64,000 bases of DNA from Timonella corticicola (GTDB lineage: Bacteria; Actinomycetota; Actinomycetes; Actinomycetales; Cellulomonadaceae). The notes below the pieces were generated by a model. That model had not been told where the DNA came from. It ran no database searches and saw nothing but the letters and a program-made list of their open reading frames with translations. Shown here piece by piece: positions 35,158 to 43,860 of this stretch (position 1 is the first letter of the stretch; each line of letters opens with the position of its first letter). A program made the position numbers and the translations under genes. The stretch is from contig NZ_JBHUOP010000003.1 in the NCBI RefSeq assembly GCF_042683685.1, positions 310,001-374,000 of the forward strand, written 5' to 3'.

Positions 35158-36914
35158 ACCTCCCTCTGATCGACATCGTCCCCCGGCTTGGACGCATGAT
35201 CTCCACACCAGCAAAACTACGTCCAGCGCTCCTGGTGGCCTCACTGTGCGGCCTCATCGAGGGTTTGGCCCTCGCTGCACTTCTCCCCGGTATCAGTTCA
35301 TTGGCGTCCGGCACCGCGGTCTGGGGTCTGCACACCACGGGATGGCTCTGGGTGTTCGTCCTACTGGCCCTGACCTCGTTTGCCCTGAACTATCTGCAAT
35401 CGACCGGAACCTATGCGATCGCACTGGACTTCCTGTACTCCATCCACCGCCTCATCGGTGACCAGGTATCCAAACAACCGCTCGGATGGTTTGCCCGCCC
35501 TCTGTCCGGACGACTCTCGCGCATGGTCTCAACTGAACTGATGCTGGCCGGCGAGATCTTCGCCCATATGATCGGTCCCCTGATCTCTCGCATAACCTCC
35601 GCGGTGGTCATCGTCGTTGCGGCCTGGTTCTGGAACCCACTACTCGGGCTCATTCTGACCCTTTCGGCGCCAGTGTTCATACTCATCACCCTGGCCTCAA
35701 CACACTTCATGCGTCGAGGCAGCGCCATCCACGAACCAGAGGAGATCAATCTGGCGAATCGGATCGTGGAGTATGCGCAGTGCCAAGGAGCCTTGCGCTC
35801 GTGTGGACAAAGCGATGGCTTCGCTCCGCTTGGCAACGCCCTGGAGTCGACTCGGTCAGCACGTGTGCGGGCACAGTGGACCGAGACGATCGGCATGCTG
35901 TTGAGCGGGGCAGTGACCCAGGGCGTCATCGTCGCCTTGATCAGTGCCACCGGTTCGCTGGCCGTCTCCGGTACGCTTCAGCCGATACCCGCACTGGCTT
36001 TCATGGGCCTTGCACTACGCTTCACCTCAACGCTCTCCGCCATCACCGAAAGTGCGATGGCAGCAGAGTCACGTCGCCCACTCCTGGATTCCATTGATGA
36101 GGTACTCACCGCTGAACCGCTTCCTGAGCCCTCTGCTCCATCCGAACTATCTGCTCCTGGAACCGTGGAGTTCCGTAACGTCACCTTCGGCTATGGAACC
36201 GCACCCGACCCCGTGCTTCGTGATGTCTCGTTCACGGTGCCATCCGGAAGGATGATTGCCCTGGTCGGCTCGTCCGGTTCGGGCAAGACCACGATTGCTC
36301 GTCTAATCAGTCGCTTCTACGACGTTGATTCCGGGACAGTGTTGGTTGGTGGCACTCCAGTGACCGAGCAGACCACGGAACAGTTGATGGGGCAGCTCTC
36401 AATGGTCTTCCAAGACGTATATCTGTTTGACGACACCCTCGAGGCGAATGTGGCGGTTGGTCGTCCCGATGCGACGCGTGAGGAGATCAGAACTGCGGCA
36501 GCGCTTGCCGGGGTCACCGAGATCGTCAACCGCCTCGCAGATGGTTGGGAGACCCGGGTCGGTGAGGGTGGGCGTGCGCTTTCAGGTGGTGAACGTCAAC
36601 GTGTGGCGATAGCTCGTGCCCTACTCAAGAAGTCGCCGATCGTGCTGCTCGACGAGGCCACCTCGGCCCTTGATGTGGAGAACGAGGCAAACATTGTCGC
36701 AGCGGTCGAGCGACTTCGACAGGAGGCGACGGTCGTCATCATCGCGCACCGTCTCGACACCATCGTGGCTGCCGACCAGATCATCGCGCTCACAGACGAT
36801 GGTCGCGTCGAGGCACAGGGCACCCACGAGGAACTTCTTGCATCTCACGGGACATACGCCCAGTTCTGGGACCGGCTACGGAGCGCACAGGGGTGGCACC
36901 TCACCAACGCGTAA
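35154..36914 (+). CDS. ABC half-transporter, second subunit (IrtB/YbtQ-like)
   Basis: 586 residues, start overlaps the previous stop (ATGA). Membrane domain, then ATPase domain with GSSGSGKTT (near residue 372), LSGGERQR (near 476) and IVLLDEATSALD (near 495), all canonical. It pairs with the preceding gene. One subunit has an unusual D-loop and the other a standard one, which fits a heterodimer. The last bases overlap the region where the TetR gene begins. Confidence 0.87.
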   Translation: MNLPLIDIVPRLGRMISTPAKLRPALLVASLCGLIEGLALAALLPGISSLASGTAVWGLHTTGWLWVFVLLALTSFALNYLQSTGTYAIALDFLYSIHRLIGDQVSKQPLGWFARPLSGRLSRMVSTELMLAGEIFAHMIGPLISRITSAVVIVVAAWFWNPLLGLILTLSAPVFILITLASTHFMRRGSAIHEPEEINLANRIVEYAQCQGALRSCGQSDGFAPLGNALESTRSARVRAQWTETIGMLLSGAVTQGVIVALISATGSLAVSGTLQPIPALAFMGLALRFTSTLSAITESAMAAESRRPLLDSIDEVLTAEPLPEPSAPSELSAPGTVEFRNVTFGYGTAPDPVLRDVSFTVPSGRMIALVGSSGSGKTTIARLISRFYDVDSGTVLVGGTPVTEQTTEQLMGQLSMVFQDVYLFDDTLEANVAVGRPDATREEIRTAAALAGVTEIVNRLADGWETRVGEGGRALSGGERQRVAIARALLKKSPIVLLDEATSALDVENEANIVAAVERLRQEATVVIIAHRLDTIVAADQIIALTDDGRVEAQGTHEELLASHGTYAQFWDRLRSAQGWHLTNA

Positions 36915-36931
36915 TCCGATATTCTGACCCC

Positions 36932-37615
36932 GTGGGTGATTTGATCAATGCGCCAGGTGAGCGGCATACCTCTGTCCGGCGCATCGTGTCCACAGGTCCC
37001 AAGCCAGGGCGTAAAGCCACCTTCACGGCGCATGACGCCGTAGACGCGGCCATCGCGGAGGGGATTGACCGGTTCACCCTGTCCGCTGTCGCCGAACGAC
37101 TGGGCGTGGTCACGGCTGCGATCTATCGCATCTTCCCGTCACGCGAGGATCTCGCCATCGCATGCTTGGACAGGGCTGGCTCCACGATCAAGACTCCGGA
37201 GCCAGACCTACACTGGCGCGATTCCTTACGGCTGTGGGCGAATGAGTGTTGGCGACTGTGCGAGGAGTACCCCGGATTGAATCGAGCCGTTTTCGCTCAT
37301 CCAGCGGCTACGACGAGGATCGAGAGCGTTGTCGCACGATACGGCGAGAATCTCGTGTCCCAGGGGAAGACCGTACGACAGTCGATGTTTGCACTCGATT
37401 TTCTTGGTGACACGGTTTTCGCCTCTCATCTCGGGGTCGAGGCCCTGCGCACGATCCATGAGAATGGCAAGACCGGCCTTGACCTCATGCGCGATGCCGT
37501 GGTCAGTGAGGATGCCCTGTTTCAGCCGGAGGAATCGTGGGCTGGCCGCACGATTATGGACACCAAGGTGGAGTTCATTCTCTTGGGGCTTGAACAGCAT
37601 TGGCCGGAGTTCTAG
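36932..37615 (+). CDS. TetR-family regulator
   Basis: 227 residues from GTG 36932; a longer frame from 36893 overlaps the ABC gene. The HTH is FTLSAVAERLGVVTAAIYRIFPSREDLA, preceded by the helix DAVDAAIAEGID. The C-terminal ligand-binding part resembles the TetR_C group of multidrug regulators (LNRAVFAHPAATTRIESVVA). It follows the iron-uptake genes by 17 bases, so is probably co-transcribed and may modulate them. The ligand is unknown. Confidence 0.85.
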   Translation: MGDLINAPGERHTSVRRIVSTGPKPGRKATFTAHDAVDAAIAEGIDRFTLSAVAERLGVVTAAIYRIFPSREDLAIACLDRAGSTIKTPEPDLHWRDSLRLWANECWRLCEEYPGLNRAVFAHPAATTRIESVVARYGENLVSQGKTVRQSMFALDFLGDTVFASHLGVEALRTIHENGKTGLDLMRDAVVSEDALFQPEESWAGRTIMDTKVEFILLGLEQHWPEF

Positions 37616-37652
37616 TTCCGCTATTGGATAGAGCGCACGCGAAAGGGCGGTT

Positions 37653-38624
37653 CTAGTTGACCGAGACGGCGATCTGATTCTTCCACGGGTCCTCGAACCG
37701 TAACGCCACACCGTCATGGCGGGCGGCGATTCGCTTGGATTTCAGCCGATCCTGAAGTGCCTGAACCTCATCATCGTTGGGCACAAGGATGGAGACTTCT
37801 CCTAGGCCAAGCGAAGAGGCACGCGGTCCGGCTCCACGCGAGTGCCACGTGTTCATAGCCATATGGTGATGGTATCCACCCGCGGAGACAAAGAGCGCAC
37901 CCGGCATCTCTGCGGTGGCTTCAAATCCTAGAGTGTCCACATAGAACTCCCGAGCAGCGCGCGTGTCGCCGACCTGAAGGTGCACATGCCCGACCTTTGC
38001 CTGCTCCTCCTCTGGTGTGGCCAGAGCTTTATCGGTCACGTGCTTCTGTACAAATGCGTTGGGGTCGAGCCACAGCGAGTCCATCACAACCGTTGATCCA
38101 TTCCACGCCCATTGGTCACGAGGTCGATCCCAGTACAGTTCTATGCCGTTGCCCTCTGGATCGTTGAGGTAGAAGGCCTCGGAGACGAGGTGATCTGCAG
38201 AGCCTGTGTAGAGGGTTCCTGCATTCTGAGCAACGCTGAGTACGACAGCGGCCAATGCTGCCTGCGATTCGAACAGGATTGCCGTGTGGAACAGGCCTGC
38301 CTGACGTGATTGTGCAAATGGCAGATCAGGTTCGTGACGCAACACCATGATCGGCGTCGTTCCACGCCCTAACGTCACCACACCCTCGCGTTTGTCATGT
38401 GCTGCAGACAGGTGTCCGTCGGAGTTCAGCACACTGAGGCGGATGACCTTTGTGTAGAAATCGACCATGTTGTCGATGTCGCGCACGTACAGCGTGACTG
38501 CATCCATATCAAGGTCTTTGGACAGTAGATCCTGCGCGGACAAGACATATCTCTCAGGGGTACGTGGTGCCTGTACCGAATATTCTCGCTGTTCAACGGT
38601 ATTGCTATTGGTTTTTTCTGGCAT
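37653..38624 (-). CDS. VOC-family dioxygenase with two domains (CatE-like)
   Basis: 323 residues from ATG 38624 behind GAGGG. Two pairs of betaalphabetabetabeta modules: the first covers LYVRDIDNMVDFYTKVIRLS...GIELYWDRP, the second VGHVHLQVGDTRAAREFYVD...HHHMAMNTW. The metal site His-His-Glu pattern of extradiol dioxygenases such as CatE is present (VGHVHL, HHHMAM, and the glutamate late in the domain). The substrate could be a catechol or quinone. Two palindromes about 60-100 bases upstream (38682-38723) probably bind its regulator. Confidence 0.85.
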   Translation of the reverse strand: MPEKTNSNTVEQREYSVQAPRTPERYVLSAQDLLSKDLDMDAVTLYVRDIDNMVDFYTKVIRLSVLNSDGHLSAAHDKREGVVTLGRGTTPIMVLRHEPDLPFAQSRQAGLFHTAILFESQAALAAVVLSVAQNAGTLYTGSADHLVSEAFYLNDPEGNGIELYWDRPRDQWAWNGSTVVMDSLWLDPNAFVQKHVTDKALATPEEEQAKVGHVHLQVGDTRAAREFYVDTLGFEATAEMPGALFVSAGGYHHHMAMNTWHSRGAGPRASSLGLGEVSILVPNDDEVQALQDRLKSKRIAARHDGVALRFEDPWKNQIAVSVN

Positions 38625-38681
38625 GTTGATCCCTCGGTGACGCACTGCGTGATGCGCTGTTACGACACCACTCATCATTTA

Positions 38682-38723
38682 GTTGACCCTTCAACCATCT
38701 CATTCAATAGTTGAAGCGTCAAG
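38682..38723. promoter_or_regulatory. Twin GTTGAN4TCAAC operator
   Basis: GTTGACCCTTCAAC (38682-38695) and GTTGAAGCGTCAAG (38710-38723), centres 28 bases apart, upstream of the dioxygenase gene. The pair as a whole is also symmetrical. A dimeric HTH regulator is likely; none is adjacent. Confidence 0.6.
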
Positions 38724-38750
38724 TAATTATGATGTCGAGTACTCAGCGGC

Positions 38751-38827
38751 CCACCTCGATGGGCTGTTTTTGGTCCAGATATACACAAAAGCTAGGGTAT
38801 CTGGACCATTTTTAGCCCATCGAGTGG
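38751..38827. repeat. Two-tier inverted repeat ahead of the KTSC gene
   Basis: CTCGATGGGCT (38755-38765) pairs with AGCCCATCGAG (38814-38824) and GGTCCAGATA (38772-38781) with TATCTGGACC (38798-38807). The inner stem is followed by ATTTTT, so on the plus strand it could act as a terminator or attenuator 165 bases before the KTSC gene. Confidence 0.6.
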
Positions 38828-38991
38828 TACAGCCCCAAGCCAGCGCCCGCAGGCAAACGGAATGCAGCACCGTACAACAACAGGTGAGACAAGGCCTTGT
38901 CGAACACTTACCAAGTGGGTACATTTATTTCGTTCACTACAGGGTTGTAGCGACACCCGCTTCTTCCAAGAAGTTCTCAAAGGAGAGAGAT

Positions 38992-39219
38992 ATGGTCCGC
39001 CTTAACTCAGTCTCATCCCGTGACATCGTTGCCGCCGGATACGACAAGGAAAAATCAGAGTTGCACATCAAGGACAAGGAAGGCAACATCGTTGTGTTCC
39101 ACCGTGTCCCGTTCACGGTCTACCAGGATTTCCTTGAGGCAAGACTCAAGGGCCGGTTCGTGAAAAAGCAACTCATCGGCCTGTTCGTGCAAACCGAGAG
39201 AGTTGAGGTTCCCGCCTAG
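38992..39219 (+). CDS. KTSC domain protein
   Basis: 75 residues from ATG 38992 behind AGGAGAGAG. The KTSC domain is recognisable as LNSVSSRDIVAAGYD...LHIKDKEGNIVVFHRVPFTV (YDFLEA helix) and ends at GLFV. KTSC domains are linked to nucleic-acid or ligase functions but are uncharacterised. The frame can be extended to 38683, but the start chosen has the only good ribosome binding site. A structured leader precedes it. Confidence 0.8.
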   Translation: MVRLNSVSSRDIVAAGYDKEKSELHIKDKEGNIVVFHRVPFTVYQDFLEARLKGRFVKKQLIGLFVQTERVEVPA

Positions 39220-39258
39220 TAATCTCGTAGTGAACAATCATCACTACCAGGGAGTCCC

Positions 39259-39948
39259 ATGCCCAGCAGCCTCAATGACCTCGCCACACAGGGTTTGATC
39301 GACGCAGGCTGGGCTCACGCACTTGAACCTGCCGGCGACATGATCGCGCAACTCGGCAACCGCCTACGCGCCGAGAACGCAGCCGGGCGTGGATATCTAC
39401 CTGCGGGGAACAACATCCTGCGGGCGTTTTCGCGACCCTTCGACCAGGTCAAGGTCTTGATTGTGGGACAAGATCCCTACCCCACGCACGGTCATCCAAT
39501 CGGACTCTCGTTCGCCGTGGACCGTCAGGTGCGTCCGCTGCCCAAGAGTCTGATCAATATCTACCGCGAACTTGAAACCGACCTTGGCATCCCTCCTGCG
39601 CAGCATGGTGATCTGTCCTCCTGGAGCGATCAGGGTGTGATGCTGCTGAACAGGGTCTTGACAGTGCAGCCCGGCAAGCCTGCATCCCATCGCGGCTGGG
39701 GTTGGGAATCCGTCACAGAACTTGCCATCTCATCGCTGGTGGCACGCAATCAACCGCTCGTCGCTATCCTCTGGGGCCGCGATGCCCGCAATCTGCAGCC
39801 CATGCTCGGACGAGTGCCCTCCGTTGCGTCGGCACATCCCTCACCACTGTCTGCGAACAGTGGATTCTTTGGATCCAGACCCTTCTCACGCACAAACGAA
39901 CTGCTCCAACAGATGGGTGCGGCCCCTGTTGACTGGCGAGTGATCTAA
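39259..39948 (+). CDS. ung: Uracil-DNA glycosylase, family 1
   Basis: 229 residues; excises uracil from DNA. The water-activating motif GQDPYPTHGHPIGLSF (Asp in GQDPYP) and the minor-groove loop HPSPLSANSGFFG are intact, as is FSRTNELLQ at the end. Start ATG 39259 follows GGGAGT. Stands immediately before the convergent ydcF gene (2 bases between stops). Confidence 0.95.
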   Translation: MPSSLNDLATQGLIDAGWAHALEPAGDMIAQLGNRLRAENAAGRGYLPAGNNILRAFSRPFDQVKVLIVGQDPYPTHGHPIGLSFAVDRQVRPLPKSLINIYRELETDLGIPPAQHGDLSSWSDQGVMLLNRVLTVQPGKPASHRGWGWESVTELAISSLVARNQPLVAILWGRDARNLQPMLGRVPSVASAHPSPLSANSGFFGSRPFSRTNELLQQMGAAPVDWRVI

Positions 39949-39949
39949 C

Positions 39950-40963
39950 CTAGTTGGCCCGGGCGGATTCGACCAGACCAACCATGCCCACAGCCAAGAC
40001 CACGAGCACCACAAGCAGGTTCAGCCATTTGTACTGCACCATGATCGCGAGAAACTCCCGGATGATCGCACTCGGTAGATAGTAGAACTTGGTCTTTGCG
40101 CCATATACGTGCGTTTTCATGCCGAGCTTGCGGGCAAGCAGCGCGGCCCGGAACACATGATAGTTGTTTGTGATGATAGCCGTGGGGGCGTCCGGGCGTG
40201 ACATGAGTTCACGGGACATGGTCAGATTGCCGCGAGTATTGATGGCCTTGTCCTCGACGACGACATGTTCGCGAGGGATGTTGTTCGCGTACAGGTATTC
40301 AGCCATGCCCACGCCCTCGGGCTTGACCTCATCCTCGCCCTGACCGCCGCTTGGAATGAGGGTGAGCGTGCGGCCCTGAGCCTCAGATTCACGGTACAGG
40401 TCGATCGCTCGATCGAGTCGTGAACGCAGCAGGGGCGGAACCTTGCCGTCGATAAGCCTGGCGCCAAGCACGATTCCGTAGTCAGGCGCAATCCGGGTTG
40501 GAACGACCGAGTACAGCCATGAGGCCACGAGGTACACAACAAAGGCGACGGCAAAGTAGCCGAGCACCATCGCGACAGAAATCCAGCCCCACCCAAGATA
40601 GAGATTCACGTACCCAGAGCCGAATATTCCATTCATGGTCCAGGTCATCGCAACGATGACCAGCCCCACAACAAGCGACAGCAGATTGCCGAGCGTCCGT
40701 GCCTCTCGCCGGTACATGACCAACCCGTTGGCAAGCAGCGCAAGGGTCAGTATCGGTAGTGAGAACACGATAGGGAGAATGACGAGGAACACGAAGAGGG
40801 CAAAGAAGAGGCTCGAATCAACGCTCAGCCCACCCCACAGGAAAAACACGCCAATGCCCACGAACAGCACCACAACATTGCGCAGCGCCGTACGGTTGCG
40901 CAGGAACCCGACTCCCGCGAGGACAAACAGCCCAATCCAGCCGAAGAGAAGAACATTGACCAT
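39950..40963 (-). CDS. YdcF family membrane protein (DUF218)
   Basis: 337 residues. About six N-terminal membrane segments are followed by a DUF218 Rossmann-like domain with IVLGARLIDGKVPPLLRSRL, IPSGGQGEDE, and NTRGNLTMSREL...ITNNYHVFRA. A final membrane segment (~312-332) closes it. DUF218 proteins of the SanA/YdcF group are linked to envelope functions. A leader sequence repeated elsewhere (40996-41022) lies 33 bases upstream. Confidence 0.86.
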   Translation of the reverse strand: MVNVLLFGWIGLFVLAGVGFLRNRTALRNVVVLFVGIGVFFLWGGLSVDSSLFFALFVFLVILPIVFSLPILTLALLANGLVMYRREARTLGNLLSLVVGLVIVAMTWTMNGIFGSGYVNLYLGWGWISVAMVLGYFAVAFVVYLVASWLYSVVPTRIAPDYGIVLGARLIDGKVPPLLRSRLDRAIDLYRESEAQGRTLTLIPSGGQGEDEVKPEGVGMAEYLYANNIPREHVVVEDKAINTRGNLTMSRELMSRPDAPTAIITNNYHVFRAALLARKLGMKTHVYGAKTKFYYLPSAIIREFLAIMVQYKWLNLLVVLVVLAVGMVGLVESARAN

Positions 40964-40995
40964 TGTGGTTCCTGGTGTTTGTGTTGGTTATATTG

Positions 40996-41022
40996 CCGAC
41001 GAGCCGGTTACTTCCCAGCCTC
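40996..41022. repeat. 27-base repeat, copy 1
   Basis: Begins CCGACGAGCCGGTT and ends CCCAGCCTC. It matches 42413-42439 at 25 of 27 positions. It lies in the leader of the YdcF gene, same orientation relative to the gene as copy 2. Confidence 0.7.
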
Positions 41023-41141
41023 AACTCACGGAGGTTCTGTACCGGGCAAGCGCGCATGCCGCGCTTGGGTGCGCAACCTACCACGCAGACTCCGTAACGT
41101 GATCATGTGACCAGCCGTATCGTCGCTCATCTCAAGCGATA

Positions 41142-42356
41142 CTAGTCGAGCCATTCACGTGCGGCACTGACCAGAGCGAGCACACCCGTGCTGAGGGTGG
41201 GCTCGATGACGGGTGCGAAGTGAGGTGAGTGGTTGGACGGAATATCGCTGGACAGTCCACTTTCATGGGTTACCCCAGCGAACAGCGCAGGATCCCCACC
41301 GCCGAGGAACCAGTATACGAGAGGCACCTGCGCAGCGGTCGCGAGAACGCCAACGTCTTCCGATCCTGAGATAACTCCCGCCCCAATGACCCGCTGGGTT
41401 CCGAGCACCTCACCGAGTGCTTCGGTGAACCTCTCGGTTGACTCCGGATCGTTGTAGGTCAGCGGGAAGGACTCAGTATTGTGAATCGTGGGTGGCTTTG
41501 GTGCGCCGAAGGCCTCCGCCTCTGCGTTGGTGATGCGTTCGATAGCGCCGAGCACGCGTTCTCGCAGGTCTGCATCTAGCGTGCGGATGGAGAGACCAAG
41601 TTTCGCCGTGGACGGGATGATGTTGTTTTTGGTGCCTGCGTGTATCTGCCCGACTGTGACAACCGCCTGTTCGGTGAAGGCAATCTCACGGGACACGATC
41701 TGTTGCAGCCGCAGTGTGAGCGAGGCGGCCATGAGGACCGGATCGACCGTGGTTTCTGGACGCGACCCATGACCGCCCACGCCGTAAAGCGTGATGTCGA
41801 TTGAGTCGGCCGCGGCCATCGCAACCCCTGGATGCACGGCTACCATCCCAGCGGGCAGGGGAGCGACATGTTGGCCCAGCACGATGTCGGGCTTCGGCAC
41901 GATCTCGAACAGACCGTCATCGACCATCGCCTGTGCCCCACCACCGGCCTCCTCAGCGGGTTGAAACACGAGCACAACGGTTCCCGACCATTCATCGGTG
42001 GTCTCCGCGAGTTGTTCCGCTGCTCCCAACAGGGCGGTGACGTGCACGTCATGGCCACATGCATGCATGACGGGAACATCGTTTCCATCGCGGTCTATCG
42101 CACGGGCTTTGCTCGCGTAGTCGAGTCCGGTTTCCTCGTGAACGGGAAGCCCATCCATGTCGGCGCGTAGCAGCACGACCGGGCCGTCGCCGTTGGCTAG
42201 AATCCCGGCGACTCCGGTCTGACCGATTTCGGTGTGCACCTCGTAGCCGAGTTGCTCCAGATGGTCCGCCACGATAGCCGCAGTCCGGTATTCCTGGAAC
42301 GCAAGCTCAGGGTTTTCGTGCAGGTCGACGTAAATTTCACGCAGATTCAAGGCCAT
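41142..42356 (-). CDS. M20-family amidohydrolase
   Basis: 404 residues. Resembles hippurate hydrolase/IAA-amino acid amidohydrolases: DLHENPELAFQE at the start, the metal ligand loop HACGHDVHVTALLG, the catalytic glutamate in QPAEEAGGGAQ and GGHGSRPETTVDP of the dimerisation lid. It cleaves an N-acyl or amide bond using two metal ions. Substrate unclear. A repeated leader (42413-42439) sits 57 bases upstream. Isolated single gene. Confidence 0.9.
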   Translation of the reverse strand: MALNLREIYVDLHENPELAFQEYRTAAIVADHLEQLGYEVHTEIGQTGVAGILANGDGPVVLLRADMDGLPVHEETGLDYASKARAIDRDGNDVPVMHACGHDVHVTALLGAAEQLAETTDEWSGTVVLVFQPAEEAGGGAQAMVDDGLFEIVPKPDIVLGQHVAPLPAGMVAVHPGVAMAAADSIDITLYGVGGHGSRPETTVDPVLMAASLTLRLQQIVSREIAFTEQAVVTVGQIHAGTKNNIIPSTAKLGLSIRTLDADLRERVLGAIERITNAEAEAFGAPKPPTIHNTESFPLTYNDPESTERFTEALGEVLGTQRVIGAGVISGSEDVGVLATAAQVPLVYWFLGGGDPALFAGVTHESGLSSDIPSNHSPHFAPVIEPTLSTGVLALVSAAREWLD

Positions 42357-42412
42357 AGTTCATACTGGCATACTTCGAAGAGGTTTGGCGCGACTTCGCG
42401 GCAGTTCCCTTC

Positions 42413-42439
42413 CCGACGAGCCGGTTGCCTCCCAGCCTC
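42413..42439. repeat. 27-base repeat, copy 2
   Basis: Matches 40996-41022 at 25 of 27 positions, in the leader of the M20 gene. The rest of 42357-42671 has no gene; it contains GAAAGAT/ATCTTTC repeats at 42605-42655. Confidence 0.7.
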
Positions 42440-42671
42440 GGCTTACGTTTCAACTTGGATCGTGGGTTCAGACAACAGCCTCCGTTAGATCATCGCGTAT
42501 CTAACACATCACCCTGGTGGAAGAGATCTCTTTGGCTTCACCTTTCTTAAATAATCTACCGCCTACAGGACCCAAGGGCAGGCAAACATCCTGTTCAGAG
42601 CATCATGAAAGATAGATTTCTTTCCATCTTTCTTTCTTGATTGAAAGATACACGGAGTGCTTTAACCCGTT

Positions 42672-43201
42672 TTAAGAAAAGATCCACTTTGATCGAGTCC
42701 GACTACCTGCGTTACGAATCGTTCCTGCCTTGCGCATGCTCGGAAGCAGATTCCCTACCTTGCTTGTCTTCTGAGACTGATCAAGGGCAGCACTCAACTG
42801 AGGAAGGAGCAACGTATCGATTTCTTCCCTAGAGGCTGACCCAAACTTCTCAAGGTAGTTCTGAACTTGCTTCCTGTAGAAGGCATCGTCTTGCCCGCGC
42901 GTCCGAATGTAGTCGGCCTTACTACCTAACGTCTTAACAACTGACGAGGAAACGTGCAGGTTCGGTTTGCGTCCTTCCGCCAACCCGGCTTTTCGTAGTC
43001 GGGTAAAGGGAGGAAGCGTTTGCGCTGTTGATCCACCATCCGGTGAATCCCGCTACCCATATGGTCTATGAGGTTGAGTTCTGTCATCGCGGTCACCAAG
43101 AACGTGTTCCGATACTTTCGCGGCGTACAATCACCAAGCATGTAGTCGTATGGTGCCTGATCGAAAAAATTTCCTACGCTGATGAACTCAACACGTTCCA
43201 C
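42672..43201 (-). pseudogene. AlbA_2-type ATP-binding regulator, decayed
   Basis: Two minus-strand frames together encode the C-terminal ~180 residues of an ATP-binding regulator with an AlbA-like (Schlafen) domain. The first (43201 to about 42965) has YDYMLGDCTPRKYRNTFLVT and GSGIHRMVDQQRKRFLPLPD; the second (about 42983 to 42672) continues SKADYIRTRGQDDAFYRKQV and ends LLPSMRKAGTIRNAGSRTRS, the family's usual C-terminus. A frameshift lies near 42970. The N-terminal half (AlbA domain) is missing, cut off beside the terminator at 43204. Confidence 0.7.
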
Positions 43202-43203
43202 AA

Positions 43204-43237
43204 AAAGGTGGAGCCTCGACTCCGAGGCTCCACCTTT
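43204..43237 (-). terminator. Strong rho-independent terminator
   Basis: AAAGGTGGAGCCTCG (43204-43218) pairs with CGAGGCTCCACCTTT (43223-43237), 15-base arms and 4-base loop, then TTTTT on the minus strand. It ends the transcript of the gene at 43244. Confidence 0.85.
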
Positions 43238-43243
43238 GACTAC

Positions 43244-43762
43244 TTACTTACACCACTGTCCCTTGTGGTAGATCGGATACGGGGTGAGTGGGACTTGGGA
43301 TTTTGCGATTCCTATGCAAGTGTTTGCAACAACTGCGCTTGTTGCATAAACAGTCAGACCAAAGCACGCAGGCTTCAATACGGCTGCCATTGGAATGCTG
43401 GAAACAATAGTGAGGCATAGGCCTGCTCCAGCAGCAATTCGTGATGTCTCGCTCTTGTTAAAGTAGAGTTTGACACTTCGGAAAGTTGTACCTTCAGTCT
43501 GGGCATGGGCCATAGGCCTTACTCCTGAAAAACCATCGAGGCCAAGGGCGTCTGCTGCGATTGTTTCTTCAAACTTTTGAAGTATTTCTTCAAACTCTTC
43601 AAGGTTGACTTCTCTGTCAATGCCTGTGATGTCAGTAACCACAAATGTGCCACTTGTGTCATCTTCGATCTGTGTGGATGCCGTAGCGCTTTGGACGGTG
43701 AATGACAGTGTAAGGATTGTCACGAGTGCGATGGTGATGGTTTTTCGCGCTCTACTAATCAT
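43244..43762 (-). CDS. Small secreted protein with hydrophobic, four-cysteine C-terminal half
   Basis: 172 residues from ATG 43762. A signal peptide covers residues 1-29 (TIALVTILTLSFTVQSATAS). A charged middle (EVNLEEFEEILQKFEETIAAD) is followed by a hydrophobic C-terminal half with two long apolar helices (IAAGAGLCLTIVSSIPMAAV and CFGLTVYATSAVVANTCIGI) and a final HKGQWCK. Four cysteines fall in that half. The layout, a leader and propeptide followed by a helical hydrophobic core, recalls secreted bacteriocin-like or membrane-active proteins, but I cannot name a family. Terminator directly follows. Confidence 0.6.
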   Translation of the reverse strand: MISRARKTITIALVTILTLSFTVQSATASTQIEDDTSGTFVVTDITGIDREVNLEEFEEILQKFEETIAADALGLDGFSGVRPMAHAQTEGTTFRSVKLYFNKSETSRIAAGAGLCLTIVSSIPMAAVLKPACFGLTVYATSAVVANTCIGIAKSQVPLTPYPIYHKGQWCK

Positions 43763-43860
43763 GCTCTTCCAATCACTTGAAAATGTGTAACTGCAGGTCA
43801 TCGATGACCTCGATAAACACTTTCACACATAGTGAGAAAAGTCAATGAGGAATACTTAGC

